Assembly: GCF_003865345.1 (NCBI RefSeq)
Contig: NZ_RMVE01000002.1
Span: 682,001 to 746,000, forward strand
Direction of reading: 5' to 3'
Source: Nonlabens xiamenensis
Lineage (GTDB): Bacteria; Bacteroidota; Bacteroidia; Flavobacteriales; Flavobacteriaceae
DNA: 64,000 bases
Shown here: piece by piece, positions 15,773-24,518 of the stretch
Position numbering within the stretch: the first letter of the stretch is position 1
How the letters are laid out: each line of letters opens with the position of its first letter
Translations under genes and position numbers: made by a program
The notes under the pieces: generated by a model
The model's input: only the letters and a program-made list of their open reading frames with translations
Told to the model about the DNA's origin: nothing
The model's database searches: none

Positions 15773-18181
15773 TTACTTTTTTAATTCTTTTTGAATAATT
15801 CCAATTTCTTGTTGATCGGCTCCTCCTTTAAATAGGTCAGAACCTTCTTTAGCCATAAAAAAATCTGTATCCTCCCATCTGGGATTATAGCGATCGAGAT
15901 TGATTTCTTGCGCATCTCCCGATACTTTTACCCTTCCGCTATTATAAACTACCGTATGCTGAATCTTTTGATTTTCTCCCTTCAGATGGACGATGCTTGT
16001 TGTAGCTCTCGAATTGTCAATTACAGAATTGCGGATCATAGCATTCTGGATGCCTCTCACCTCGATGATTCGACCTTTGGGAGAGTCATCTACCCGATAG
16101 AATACACAATGATCGATCAACAAATTACCGCCCGATGAGCCTGGTTCTTCTCCAGTTCTTAGATAATTGATCGCAAATTCCTCAATATCAGCAAATGAGC
16201 TGTTATAAAGATAAATATATTCTGCATTATATTTTCCTACCCCATCTTTTTGATACGACAGATTCAAACCGCGGTAAGCATTTTTTATTCTAGAGTTTTT
16301 GATAGAAATAGTATCGGCTTTGGTACCTTCATAAGCCTTAAATACTGCACCTCCATCTGTATTGGTAAAATCCAAAATATCGACCTGGTCCAAGAAAAGA
16401 CTATAAGGGACATTTCCAGTTCCATTGGGTGAGGAGATGGCATATTTTACCGCACCGGTTTGGTGACTACCTACCAACGTGAGATTGTCCAAACTCAGGG
16501 ATGGCGCACCTTCCATCCTGAACATGTACTGTGGTGCATTTTCGGCATTCGGACTCACCTTAATTATTGATTTGCCTCTTCCAGCGCCTTTTATGGTCAA
16601 TTCATTGCTCAACTTGTTCCCCTTGGTCAGCAAGTACTCACCCTCCTCCAGCAGGATAGTTGTAGGACCTACGGAATTCTTTATGGCTTTTTCCAAGGTT
16701 TTTTCTCCAGGAGCTATCTTGACTTCCACGGGTTGGATATCCTGATCCATATTGCGTAAGTCTGAAATTTTCAAATAACTTACCCCAGCTTGTGAAGTCA
16801 AAGCCAAGGGTGGCTTTGGGTTTCCTGGTACCACGGCACCTGCTCTAATTTGGGATCTAAAAGTTCCACTGGCGTCCACCCTTACCTTTGGTTTGGTGGT
16901 AACTCCTGCCAGCTTTTCATCATCAGTCCTGGACGGGACCGGGATCCCGTTAGGTTCTTCCATATTGTATTGGACACTGCTGACGCCGTCGTGGTCCTGA
17001 ATAAGCGTTGGATTCACAATATTACCTTCTATGCGTATACCAGAGATATCCCCAACCACTTCTAGGGCCATATTACGCTCAGTACTATAAAATAAGTTAT
17101 TGGCAAATACCGTATTCTCAGGAGCTGCAGTAGCATTGTCCCTGGTGTTAATCGCTAGGGAGACCGGTGAACTATTGACAATGGTATTGTTTTGCATCAC
17201 TCCATCAATGACCTGATCGTATTCATTCAACTCGGCATTAGGAATTCCATTCATGATACACAGCGGCGCTCGATAGCCGTCACCTTTCACACCTATGATG
17301 ATATTGTTTTGAACAATATTCCCTTTATTGATCATACGTATACCACCAGTATTAGGATTGTTATTTCCAATAATCAGGTTACCTTCCACAAGGTTGTAGT
17401 CTCCATGCCTTAGGGTGATGGTCCCCTCGCTTTCCAGGATCAAATTATTTCGTACAATATTGTTGGCCGATTTGATCGATATGATTTCGATTTCTCCATT
17501 ACATTTTTCGAAGAAATTATTTTCCACAATGGTTTTAGAGGATTGTTTGGAATACTGTGAAGTCCCAATCCTAATTGTTTCCCCTCCATTAAATCCCAGT
17601 GGAATGCGTTCACCAAAGTAATTGTGATCGATCTGGTGCTGGTTGTCGACAGATTCCTTTAACCGAACAGCAACCACGGGTCCTTTATTGAGTTTCCCTT
17701 GAAATACGCAGTGATCCAATCTATTCCCTTTTCCGTGCAGGGAGACATAATAACTGGTTAAATCGCGTTGTTGGGGTCCTACATTAATGACTGCACAATT
17801 GGTGACCCTGCTATAGCGTGCAGGTGTATCGGAATCGGCTTCAAATCGTATGACATGGCTGTCTCCTGGATCACCACCATCAAACCAAAGACCGTGGACC
17901 TCCAAATAATCACCCCCCAACCTCAAGGTTGAACTTCCAGTAAGTTTTACTTCTCCAGGTGTTTGTGATCTTAAGACTATGGGCTTTTCAGACGTTCCCA
18001 TCGCCTTGAACTTAATATTTACATCTTTCCATTGTCCATCCTTCATCACGATGGTGTCACCAGGCTGGGATTTTTTGATGGCTTGCTTCAATTCCTGAGC
18101 ATTGTTCACAGGGATATTTTGCGCTTTCGCGAAAGCGAAACACAATACAAACCAGATCACGATGTACAAATATTTTTTCAT
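15773..18181 (-). CDS. PL6 alginate lyase (two-domain, chondroitinase B-like)
   Basis: An 802-residue secreted parallel beta-helix enzyme. The N-terminal helix domain carries the PL6 catalytic pair: Lys237 in EIISIKSANN and Arg258 in TITLRHGDYN. Their spacing of 21 residues equals that known for AlyGC (Lys220/Arg241). The upstream FNGGETIRIG and NGEIEI stretches hold the acidic Ca2+ ligands expected in the family. The second half (about residue 480 onward) is another beta-helix domain, as in full-length AlyGC-type enzymes. It should cut alginate, often at guluronate. The signal peptide ends AFAKA-Q, and this AKA cleavage site is encoded by a palindrome copy. It is followed at 4 bases by the IPT gene. 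Confidence 0.92.
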   Translation of the reverse strand: MKKYLYIVIWFVLCFAFAKAQNIPVNNAQELKQAIKKSQPGDTIVMKDGQWKDVNIKFKAMGTSEKPIVLRSQTPGEVKLTGSSTLRLGGDYLEVHGLWFDGGDPGDSHVIRFEADSDTPARYSRVTNCAVINVGPQQRDLTSYYVSLHGKGNRLDHCVFQGKLNKGPVVAVRLKESVDNQHQIDHNYFGERIPLGFNGGETIRIGTSQYSKQSSKTIVENNFFEKCNGEIEIISIKSANNIVRNNLILESEGTITLRHGDYNLVEGNLIIGNNNPNTGGIRMINKGNIVQNNIIIGVKGDGYRAPLCIMNGIPNAELNEYDQVIDGVMQNNTIVNSSPVSLAINTRDNATAAPENTVFANNLFYSTERNMALEVVGDISGIRIEGNIVNPTLIQDHDGVSSVQYNMEEPNGIPVPSRTDDEKLAGVTTKPKVRVDASGTFRSQIRAGAVVPGNPKPPLALTSQAGVSYLKISDLRNMDQDIQPVEVKIAPGEKTLEKAIKNSVGPTTILLEEGEYLLTKGNKLSNELTIKGAGRGKSIIKVSPNAENAPQYMFRMEGAPSLSLDNLTLVGSHQTGAVKYAISSPNGTGNVPYSLFLDQVDILDFTNTDGGAVFKAYEGTKADTISIKNSRIKNAYRGLNLSYQKDGVGKYNAEYIYLYNSSFADIEEFAINYLRTGEEPGSSGGNLLIDHCVFYRVDDSPKGRIIEVRGIQNAMIRNSVIDNSRATTSIVHLKGENQKIQHTVVYNSGRVKVSGDAQEINLDRYNPRWEDTDFFMAKEGSDLFKGGADQQEIGIIQKELKK
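18122..18137. repeat. Dispersed palindrome, copy 4 (16 bp)
   Basis: Perfect palindrome CGCTTTCGCGAAAGCG at the end of the PL6 signal peptide, read as AFAKA and supplying the A-x-A cleavage site. Confidence 0.95.
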
Positions 18182-18185
18182 GTAA

Positions 18186-19673
18186 TTAGTATCCTACATT
18201 TTGTGCAACAGATGGATTCAAGTCAATCTCATATTGCGGTATAGGCAATAAGGTCTGAAACTCCTGAATGGGCTGTGTGTTAAAAAACGGAGCATCCGGG
18301 TCATTGTACTGAAAATCCGTTCTGAAATGCTCATTCATCACCGCTACAGCGCGTCCCGTGCGCACCAAATCAAACCACCTGTGATTCTCAAAGGCAAACT
18401 CACGGCGACGTTCTTCTTCCAGGGCTAATTTGAATTCAAAAAATGTATCCACATTAGCATCAAGCACATCGGATTGTCCTGCTCTGTTTCTGACATCATT
18501 CAAATAACCTATAGCTTCAGGAGTGGGGCCTGAGTTTTCATTAATAGCTTCGGCAAGCAACAACAATGCATCTGCATAACGGCTGATGATCCAATCGTTA
18601 GGCGCGTCTTCCACGTTGTTAAAATCTCCATTGTACTTACTGATAAATCGCTCTTCGTTCAGGTTTCCACTGTTGTCAATCCATGAAACGGAAAAATTGA
18701 CTCTGGCCCTAGGATCGTTTGAGGCATATATGTCTTCCATCCCCTCGGTAGGCACATTGAATTCTTCTCCTCCACCGAATACAACTGCATTCTCACTCGC
18801 TCGAGGAGAAAAAAGATTGGCAAACGGACTTCCCAATCCTACCAACCCAGATTGATAACGCACGCCAAAGAAAACTTCGTCGTTCATTTCGTTATTGGGA
18901 TCAAACACGTCCTCATAGTTGTCCAACAATCTTCCACCGCTCATATTGACCACATCTCTTAAGATGATTTCGGCTTGGGTTACGGATTGCGGAGTCCCTT
19001 GTGTTAAAAGTGCCTTACCCAATTCCAAACCAGCAGCCCATTTAGTCACCCGGCCTACGTCGTCGCCAGAATAACTATCAGGTAAATTGTCATATCCGAA
19101 CTGTAAATCTTCCAAAATTACCGCATAAGCATCGGCCACACTTTGACGCTCCAGATTTCTGGCTTGCGAAGCATCTATGGTTTCTGTTACCACAAACACA
19201 CCTCCGTAAAGTCGTGTGAGATTAAATAGTGAATGCGCTCTTAGAAATCTAGCTTCACCCTCAAATTGGGCAGCAACCTCTGGATCATCGACCACAGCCA
19301 GATTTTCCAATACATGATTGGCTTGACCAATGGTACGATAAGAAGCTCTCCAGTAGCTGGTGGTGAATTCATTGAGCGGATTTGAAACAAATCTATCCAA
19401 TTGCCTGTAGGGCACATTGGCATTCTGAGAGTTGTCAAAGCTGAGCTGTGTGTTGTCGCTGCGCAGTTCTGTGACGACCCATTCGTCCAATTGTTTTAAG
19501 TGTAATGATTTATAAGCGCCAATCAAGGCCAATTCTACCTCGTCTGTGTTGGAATAAAAGGAATCTGCCCCAATATCAGAGATAGGTTCCAATTCAATCG
19601 CATCCTGACAAGAGACGATGCAATTGATCAACAAAAGGGCGGCAGCTATTTTAATTAATGTTGTCTTCATCAT
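18186..19673 (-). CDS. susD: SusD/RagB family outer-membrane lipoprotein
   Basis: A 495-residue SusD-like protein. The N-terminal MMKTTLIKIAAALLLINCIVSC is a lipoprotein signal; either of the two adjacent Met codons may start. SusD marks include the early DSFYSNTDEVELALIGAYKSL region, an ARFLRAHSLFNLTRLYGG helix near residue 140, and the C-terminal EERRREFAFENHRWFDLVRTG block. SusD forms the lid of the SusC channel and helps capture glycan. The gene lies 8 bases after susC, and the pair is expected to import alginate oligosaccharides. Confidence 0.95.
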   Translation of the reverse strand: MMKTTLIKIAAALLLINCIVSCQDAIELEPISDIGADSFYSNTDEVELALIGAYKSLHLKQLDEWVVTELRSDNTQLSFDNSQNANVPYRQLDRFVSNPLNEFTTSYWRASYRTIGQANHVLENLAVVDDPEVAAQFEGEARFLRAHSLFNLTRLYGGVFVVTETIDASQARNLERQSVADAYAVILEDLQFGYDNLPDSYSGDDVGRVTKWAAGLELGKALLTQGTPQSVTQAEIILRDVVNMSGGRLLDNYEDVFDPNNEMNDEVFFGVRYQSGLVGLGSPFANLFSPRASENAVVFGGGEEFNVPTEGMEDIYASNDPRARVNFSVSWIDNSGNLNEERFISKYNGDFNNVEDAPNDWIISRYADALLLLAEAINENSGPTPEAIGYLNDVRNRAGQSDVLDANVDTFFEFKLALEEERRREFAFENHRWFDLVRTGRAVAVMNEHFRTDFQYNDPDAPFFNTQPIQEFQTLLPIPQYEIDLNPSVAQNVGY

Positions 19674-19681
19674 GTGCTTTT

Positions 19682-22600
19682 TTAAAAGGTGATATCAATT
19701 CCAGCAGCAAATTGTCTGGCAAGAGGATCTGCTCCTCTTTGGTATCCTGAAATAAGTGGCGAACTATATTGACTGGAGGTACGTACCTCCTCTGGGTTGT
19801 TTCCGTAGTAATCGTCTGCAAAGAAGTATAGCAGATTTTGTGCCGAAGCGAAAACCCTGAAAGAATCCAAGCCCAATGCATCTGTTACTTTATCTGTAAA
19901 AGTGTATCCTAAAACCGCTTCTCTCAAGGCTACATAACTGGCATCTTGAATCAAGTGGTCAGTTGCAGTCCACTCTCTTCCTACTCGACCTGTAGGCTGA
20001 GAGGCAGGAATATCCGGATCTACCCATCGATCTTCTAAGAAATCGGTGTGCAATGCTCTGGTCTCGATGTAAAAACCATCGCCGTAGAATACTTCGGCAC
20101 CATGGCTTCCCTGAAACAGGAAGTATAGGTCAAAACCTTTATATCTGAAGGTGTTGGTAATACCCCAAGTAAAATCCGGAAACGGACTTCCCAGTGTAGT
20201 TCGGTCGGCAGTGGTAATCACACCATCACCGTTGATATCTGCTACGCGCAATCCTCCTGGTGAATCATCTGCAGAACTTGGGTTGTTGTCAATTTCATCC
20301 TGGCTTTGCCAGATGCCAATGGTTCTGTAGCCAAAAAATTGTATAGCCTCATCACCTACTCTGGAAATGTATTGATCCTCGCGCTCACCATCATTGATAA
20401 ATTGTTCTTCTCCACCTAATGAAATGAGCTTATTTCGGTTTGCACTTATGTTCCCTGAAAAGACCCAATTGAAATCACCGAAGTCGAAATCTGTGGTTAC
20501 GACAAATTCAATACCACCGTTCTGAATCTTTCCGACGTTATTGATAAAGTTATCGTGACCTGTAGCATAACTTACATTTTGATTCAACAGCAAATCTTGG
20601 GTAATGGAATAATAGTAATCTGCAGTGAAGCGTACTCTCTTATCCAAAATAGCTACGTCGAGTCCGATGTCATAAGAATCTGTTTGCTCCCAACTGATAC
20701 TTCTGTTAGCCAAGGTATTTCCATTTTCAGCCAAACCTGAGATAATGGTACCCGGCCCTTCTCCCAAAGAATAATTGGAAGGGAAAAGCAAGTTGGTAAA
20801 GGAATAGTTATCGATATTGTTGTTACCAACGACTCCGTAACTGGCACGCAATTTTAACTGGTTAACGAATGTAATATTCTCATTGAAGAATTTTTCATTG
20901 TGCACATTCCAGGCTGCACTAGCCGATGGAAAGAATCCGTATTTGTTATTTGGCCCAAATAAAGAACTACCATCCACCCTGGCGGCGGCAGAAATCAAAT
21001 ACTTGTTGTCATAATTATAGTTAACCCGCGCTAACCCAGATAGCAAGCCAATTTCTTCCTTCAGCGTAAAGGTATCGTTGGCATCGATGATAGTAGCTGC
21101 ATTGATGGTATCAATAAAGTCAGTCGGGAAATTAGTTCCCAAAATACTGGAGGTTTTAAGAAAAGTATATTCATAAGTTCCTCCTAGTAGGAAATCAAAA
21201 TCGTGATTACCGGTTTTCCAATCATAATTAAGGGTATGTTCGGTAATTACTCTGTTGCGTACTCCGTTCACATCTTCGGCAAAGGATTGTCCATCACGAC
21301 GTGCCTGTGAAGTACGGAAGCGCTCATCGGTACGCAACCTGAAATATCCGCCGATACGTCCCTGATAATCCAAGTTTTTGGCAATTTTCCAGTCAAACTT
21401 ACCGTCTGCTACAAATCTGTACTCATAACGTACACGATCATCCTCTAATAATTTAGCCAGCGGGTTGTTATTACTGGATCCCCAGATACTAGATTGGGTA
21501 AATGATTGTTCCTGACCGTTTTCGTCGATATAAGTAAAGTCCAGGTTTCTAAAGTGTCTTGCATGCGCATAACTACCTACAGGCTCGCCCGTCAGATCGC
21601 TACTGAATTGGTTATGATAGGGCGCGAAGAAAGCATAGTTCCTGGAAAAATCAGAAAAATCAACGGCCGTACGTTGTTGTCTTGAATAGGATGGTCTGAA
21701 GTTCAGGCCTATTTTCACCTTGTCACTTAAACGAGTGCTGAATCTGGCTTGTAGATTTAGTGCTTTATAATCTGTATTACGCACCAAACCTTCATCATGG
21801 ACAAACTGTCCTGAGAAATAATATTTTGATAAACGACTGCCACCACCAACATCAAACTGATAGTTTTGGATAGTGACGTTCTCGGCCTTTGCCTGATCCA
21901 ACCAAGCTGTTCCGTTACCATCAGGACTGGTTCCTTGAGCTACAATACGTCGGGCCAATTCTAAATTAGAATAACCCAACTGATCTGGGGTACGTCCATC
22001 CCGTGCAGCTTGAGCATTTTCAGCCAATTGACGTTCACGACGGGTGAAATCAGTAAACTCTGTAGTATTCAGCATATCTGGCAGTCTCAACACCGACTTT
22101 ACACCAGCAAAGGATTTGAAGGTAAATTTAGGTTCACCATCACCGTCCTTCGTGGTCACCAAGATAACTCCATTGGCACCCCTGGATCCATAAAGTGCGG
22201 CAGAACTTGCATCCTTCAAGACTTCGATAGATTTAATAGAGCTGGGATTGATAAATTCCAAAGCATCAGCAATGGGAAAACCATCTACAACTACCAGCGG
22301 ACTACTACTAGCAGTAATGGAAGACAGACCGCGAATATTGATTTCGGGGGACTCTCCAACTTCTCCAGAAGTATTTTTAATCTGGACACCGGCCAACTTC
22401 CCTTTTAAAGCATCCGCTACACCAGAATAAGTGAGTTCATCTAGATTTTCATTTTTAAGCTGAGCAACAGAATTGGTCAGATTACTACGCGAGGATTTAC
22501 CATAAGCCACAACGACGACCTCATCCAGCGTCTCTTCATCGACTTCCATCAAAATTTCTAAGTTGGTTTTTTCACCGACGAGAATGTTTTGGGTTTGAAA

Positions 22601-22828
22601 GCCGAGAGATGTTACAACAAGAACATCTTCTGGACCAGCCTGTATGCTGAATTTACCTTGCAGGTCAGTCACCGCGGCCCGATTTGTATTTAGAACCTGT
22701 ATGGTCGCTCCCAACAAAGGTTCCAGGTCTGCTCTGGAAGTCACCGTTCCGGTAATCTCCTTAAGTTCCTGCGCAACGGCTGTTGCAGACAGACAAAACA
22801 GCGCCATGATAAATAGTACTTTTCTCAT
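19682..22828 (-). CDS. susC: SusC/RagA family TonB-dependent outer-membrane transporter
   Basis: A 1048-residue TonB-dependent receptor: cleavable signal MRKVLFIMALFCLSATAVAQ, a carboxypeptidase-regulatory-like domain (about residues 22-105: ITGTVTSRADLEPLLGATIQ), a TonB-box-like DEVVVVAYGKSSRSNLTNSV region, the plug domain (PEINIRGLSSI ... VLKDASSAALYGSRGANGVI, the SusC signature), and a 22-strand barrel ending in ...FAAGIDITF. With SusD it should move alginate oligomers across the outer membrane with energy from TonB. It is the first structural gene of the minus-strand block, 170 bases downstream of gntR. Confidence 0.96.
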   Translation of the reverse strand: MRKVLFIMALFCLSATAVAQELKEITGTVTSRADLEPLLGATIQVLNTNRAAVTDLQGKFSIQAGPEDVLVVTSLGFQTQNILVGEKTNLEILMEVDEETLDEVVVVAYGKSSRSNLTNSVAQLKNENLDELTYSGVADALKGKLAGVQIKNTSGEVGESPEINIRGLSSITASSSPLVVVDGFPIADALEFINPSSIKSIEVLKDASSAALYGSRGANGVILVTTKDGDGEPKFTFKSFAGVKSVLRLPDMLNTTEFTDFTRRERQLAENAQAARDGRTPDQLGYSNLELARRIVAQGTSPDGNGTAWLDQAKAENVTIQNYQFDVGGGSRLSKYYFSGQFVHDEGLVRNTDYKALNLQARFSTRLSDKVKIGLNFRPSYSRQQRTAVDFSDFSRNYAFFAPYHNQFSSDLTGEPVGSYAHARHFRNLDFTYIDENGQEQSFTQSSIWGSSNNNPLAKLLEDDRVRYEYRFVADGKFDWKIAKNLDYQGRIGGYFRLRTDERFRTSQARRDGQSFAEDVNGVRNRVITEHTLNYDWKTGNHDFDFLLGGTYEYTFLKTSSILGTNFPTDFIDTINAATIIDANDTFTLKEEIGLLSGLARVNYNYDNKYLISAAARVDGSSLFGPNNKYGFFPSASAAWNVHNEKFFNENITFVNQLKLRASYGVVGNNNIDNYSFTNLLFPSNYSLGEGPGTIISGLAENGNTLANRSISWEQTDSYDIGLDVAILDKRVRFTADYYYSITQDLLLNQNVSYATGHDNFINNVGKIQNGGIEFVVTTDFDFGDFNWVFSGNISANRNKLISLGGEEQFINDGEREDQYISRVGDEAIQFFGYRTIGIWQSQDEIDNNPSSADDSPGGLRVADINGDGVITTADRTTLGSPFPDFTWGITNTFRYKGFDLYFLFQGSHGAEVFYGDGFYIETRALHTDFLEDRWVDPDIPASQPTGRVGREWTATDHLIQDASYVALREAVLGYTFTDKVTDALGLDSFRVFASAQNLLYFFADDYYGNNPEEVRTSSQYSSPLISGYQRGADPLARQFAAGIDITF

Positions 22829-22998
22829 ATTGTTGATTCACATATTTTGAGAAGTACCCTTTAAAAAACAAGCCTGAATACTGGGAACACATTAAGAGAA
22901 TATGTGCCCATTAATTCTTAATTTCGCTTTTTAAAGAGTAAAACTCTTTTAGTTGATTACTTTTATAAAGGCACGAGTGGCAGCTCGTGTCTTTTCTT
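22829..22998 (-). promoter_or_regulatory. gntR-susC spacer with several inverted repeats
   Basis: No gene. Three inverted repeats lie in 170 bases: CACGAG (22972-22977) with CTCGTG (22984-22989); AAAGAGT-AAA-ACTCTTT (22933-22949); and CACAT (22888-22892) with ATGTG (22902-22906), extended by GGG/CCC across a 2-base bulge. The first could weakly terminate gntR or let part of the transcript pass into susC; the others would sit in the susC leader. I see no UxuR-like site and no clear -7 box here. Confidence 0.45.
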
Positions 22999-23718
22999 TT
23001 ACTTTTTTTCAATATAGTCACGCAACGACGTGAAGTGAATATCCAGCGCCTCTCCGGCAGCTGATTCATCCATCATTCGTATCGCATCCACCATCGCCTG
23101 ATGTTCAGTGATCAATTTTTCCCCTTGGGTTCGGTCACAGATATACTCCTTATTGAAATGACCAATAATATCTGGGACCAATATTTGCATCAAGCCGTAT
23201 AGCACAGTATTACCGCTGGCCTTAACAATGCTGACGTGAAATTTGATATCCTCAATAAGTGAAGGTTCCTTATTTAGGATACGCTCCACAAATTCATCAT
23301 GCGCCCGCTGAATTTCTTTCATGGAAGCCTCGGTCCTTCTGATGGCAGCCAGTCGTACCGCATGGGTTTCCAGAATCACTCTGGTTTCCACCAATGATTT
23401 AAAATCTGGGGTATCCAGATCCAATACATCAGTCATCATGGTATTGATGCTAGGATTACCCAATCCGGTAACTACAGAACCGCTTTGTGGCATGGTTTTA
23501 ATTATACCGTAAAATTCCAATTTTTGGATGGCGGCGCGTATTTGGTTACGGGTCACTCCTAATTTTTCAGACAATTTTCTTTCCGATGGCAACCGGTCAC
23601 CCTCTTCCAACTGGTGCTTTTCTATCAAAGCCTTTATATTGGTCACGACCTCATCTCGGTCGAAATCGTTTTCGTTTTCGACCGTAGGTTTTACAATTTG
23701 TAAGCCGTGTTCCAGCAT
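22999..23718 (-). CDS. GntR/FCD family transcriptional regulator of the alginate locus
   Basis: A 239-residue regulator. A winged helix-turn-helix spans about residues 22-88 (GDRLPSERKLSEKLGVTRNQIRAAIQKL is the GntR signature), and an FCD ligand domain spans about residues 105-235 with the metal-binding Asp/His set (ETRVILE, DIKFHVSIVKASGN, TEHQAMVDAI, HFTSL). FCD members such as UxuR, ExuR and KdgR-like proteins answer to uronates and keto-deoxy sugars. Two matching UxuR-like operators are present, one in its own promoter and one before PL17, so it likely represses both arms and itself. The inducer (KDG or KDPG) is inferred, not shown. Confidence 0.9.
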   Translation of the reverse strand: MLEHGLQIVKPTVENENDFDRDEVVTNIKALIEKHQLEEGDRLPSERKLSEKLGVTRNQIRAAIQKLEFYGIIKTMPQSGSVVTGLGNPSINTMMTDVLDLDTPDFKSLVETRVILETHAVRLAAIRRTEASMKEIQRAHDEFVERILNKEPSLIEDIKFHVSIVKASGNTVLYGLMQILVPDIIGHFNKEYICDRTQGEKLITEHQAMVDAIRMMDESAAGEALDIHFTSLRDYIEKK

Positions 23719-23735
23719 TTTAGTTGATGATTGTT

Positions 23736-23764
23736 AAATTGGTTTACCAAATTGGTTGCCCAAA
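23736..23764 (-). promoter_or_regulatory. UxuR/ExuR-like operator, site B (gntR promoter)
   Basis: The plus strand reads AAATTGGTTTACCAAATT at 23736-23753, matching 16 of 18 positions of the UxuR/ExuR consensus. The full 29-base element agrees with site A (4579-4607) at 24 of 29 positions when read on the minus strand, including the TTTGGG that forms part of the -7 box. Both sites have the same position relative to their promoters. Confidence 0.7.
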
Positions 23765-23791
23765 TTAAATCTAAATGTTAGAGATATGCAA
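23761..23791 (-). promoter_or_regulatory. Candidate promoter of gntR (and perhaps susC onward)
   Basis: On the minus strand, TTG (23791-23789), a 20-base spacer, then TTAATTTG (23768-23761), one mismatch from TAnnTTTG. Operator site B overlaps the -7 box and the likely start point. Confidence 0.55.
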
Positions 23792-23861
23792 ATATTAGTA
23801 GGGTGTAATTCAGAATCTGGACAATTTTCACCCCTATTAACACACATTTGTTAATGAAGAA

Positions 23862-24518
23862 CTATATCTGACAGGCCTTTGCCGTTTGCACCGCTTGTCG
23901 AATGTCCATCGCCAAACCATGAAAATCACCATCAGCGATTTTTTTCTTGTCAAATAATTGGCTGCCCATACCTACACAATTCACACCTGCTTTAAACCAG
24001 GCGCCCATCGATTCTTTGGTAGGCTCAATACCACCCGTGGGCATGATGGCCAGATCGGGCAGGACGGATGCTACCGCTTTCGCGAAAGCGGGCCCCACCA
24101 CATTAGCAGGAAATATTTTAATCATTTGACAACCCGCGTTTTTGGCGGTGATCGCCTCTGAAATGGTCGCGATTCCAGGAATATAGGCCAAATTACAGGT
24201 TGCAGCATAACGAGCCAATTCGTCCACCCAACCGGGTGAAACCATAAATTGTGCACCAGCGGCAACAAATCCAGTCGCGGTATCCACGTCAAATAAAGTG
24301 CCCACCCCTAAACATAGATCTGAATAGTCATGGAAATGTTTAACTGCCCTAGTAAAACTTTCCAAACCATTGTCTCCACGATTCACAAATTCGAAAATGC
24401 GTACACCAGCGTCGTAAGAGGCTTGGATGGTTTGAATAACCACTTCAATATCCGAATGGTAAAACACAGGAACAATCTTATGTTGCTGTGTCAGTTCTAT
24501 AAATTGTTTGGTTTCCAT
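23862..24518 (-). CDS. kdgA: KDPG/KHG aldolase
   Basis: A 218-residue class I aldolase of the Eda/KdgA family. Glu43 in RIFEFVNRGD and the Schiff-base Lys134 in QMIKIFPANVVGP are present, as is the phosphate-binding MPTGGIEPT. It splits 2-keto-3-deoxy-6-phosphogluconate to pyruvate and glyceraldehyde-3-phosphate, the last step of alginate monomer catabolism. The start codon overlaps the kdgK stop by one base (TAATG), so the two are translationally coupled. A palindrome copy encodes AFAKA just after the catalytic strand. Confidence 0.93.
   Translation of the reverse strand: METKQFIELTQQHKIVPVFYHSDIEVVIQTIQASYDAGVRIFEFVNRGDNGLESFTRAVKHFHDYSDLCLGVGTLFDVDTATGFVAAGAQFMVSPGWVDELARYAATCNLAYIPGIATISEAITAKNAGCQMIKIFPANVVGPAFAKAVASVLPDLAIMPTGGIEPTKESMGAWFKAGVNCVGMGSQLFDKKKIADGDFHGLAMDIRQAVQTAKACQI
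24074..24091. repeat. Dispersed palindrome, copy 5 (18 bp)
   Basis: Perfect palindrome CCGCTTTCGCGAAAGCGG in kdgA, read as AFAKA. Confidence 0.95.
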
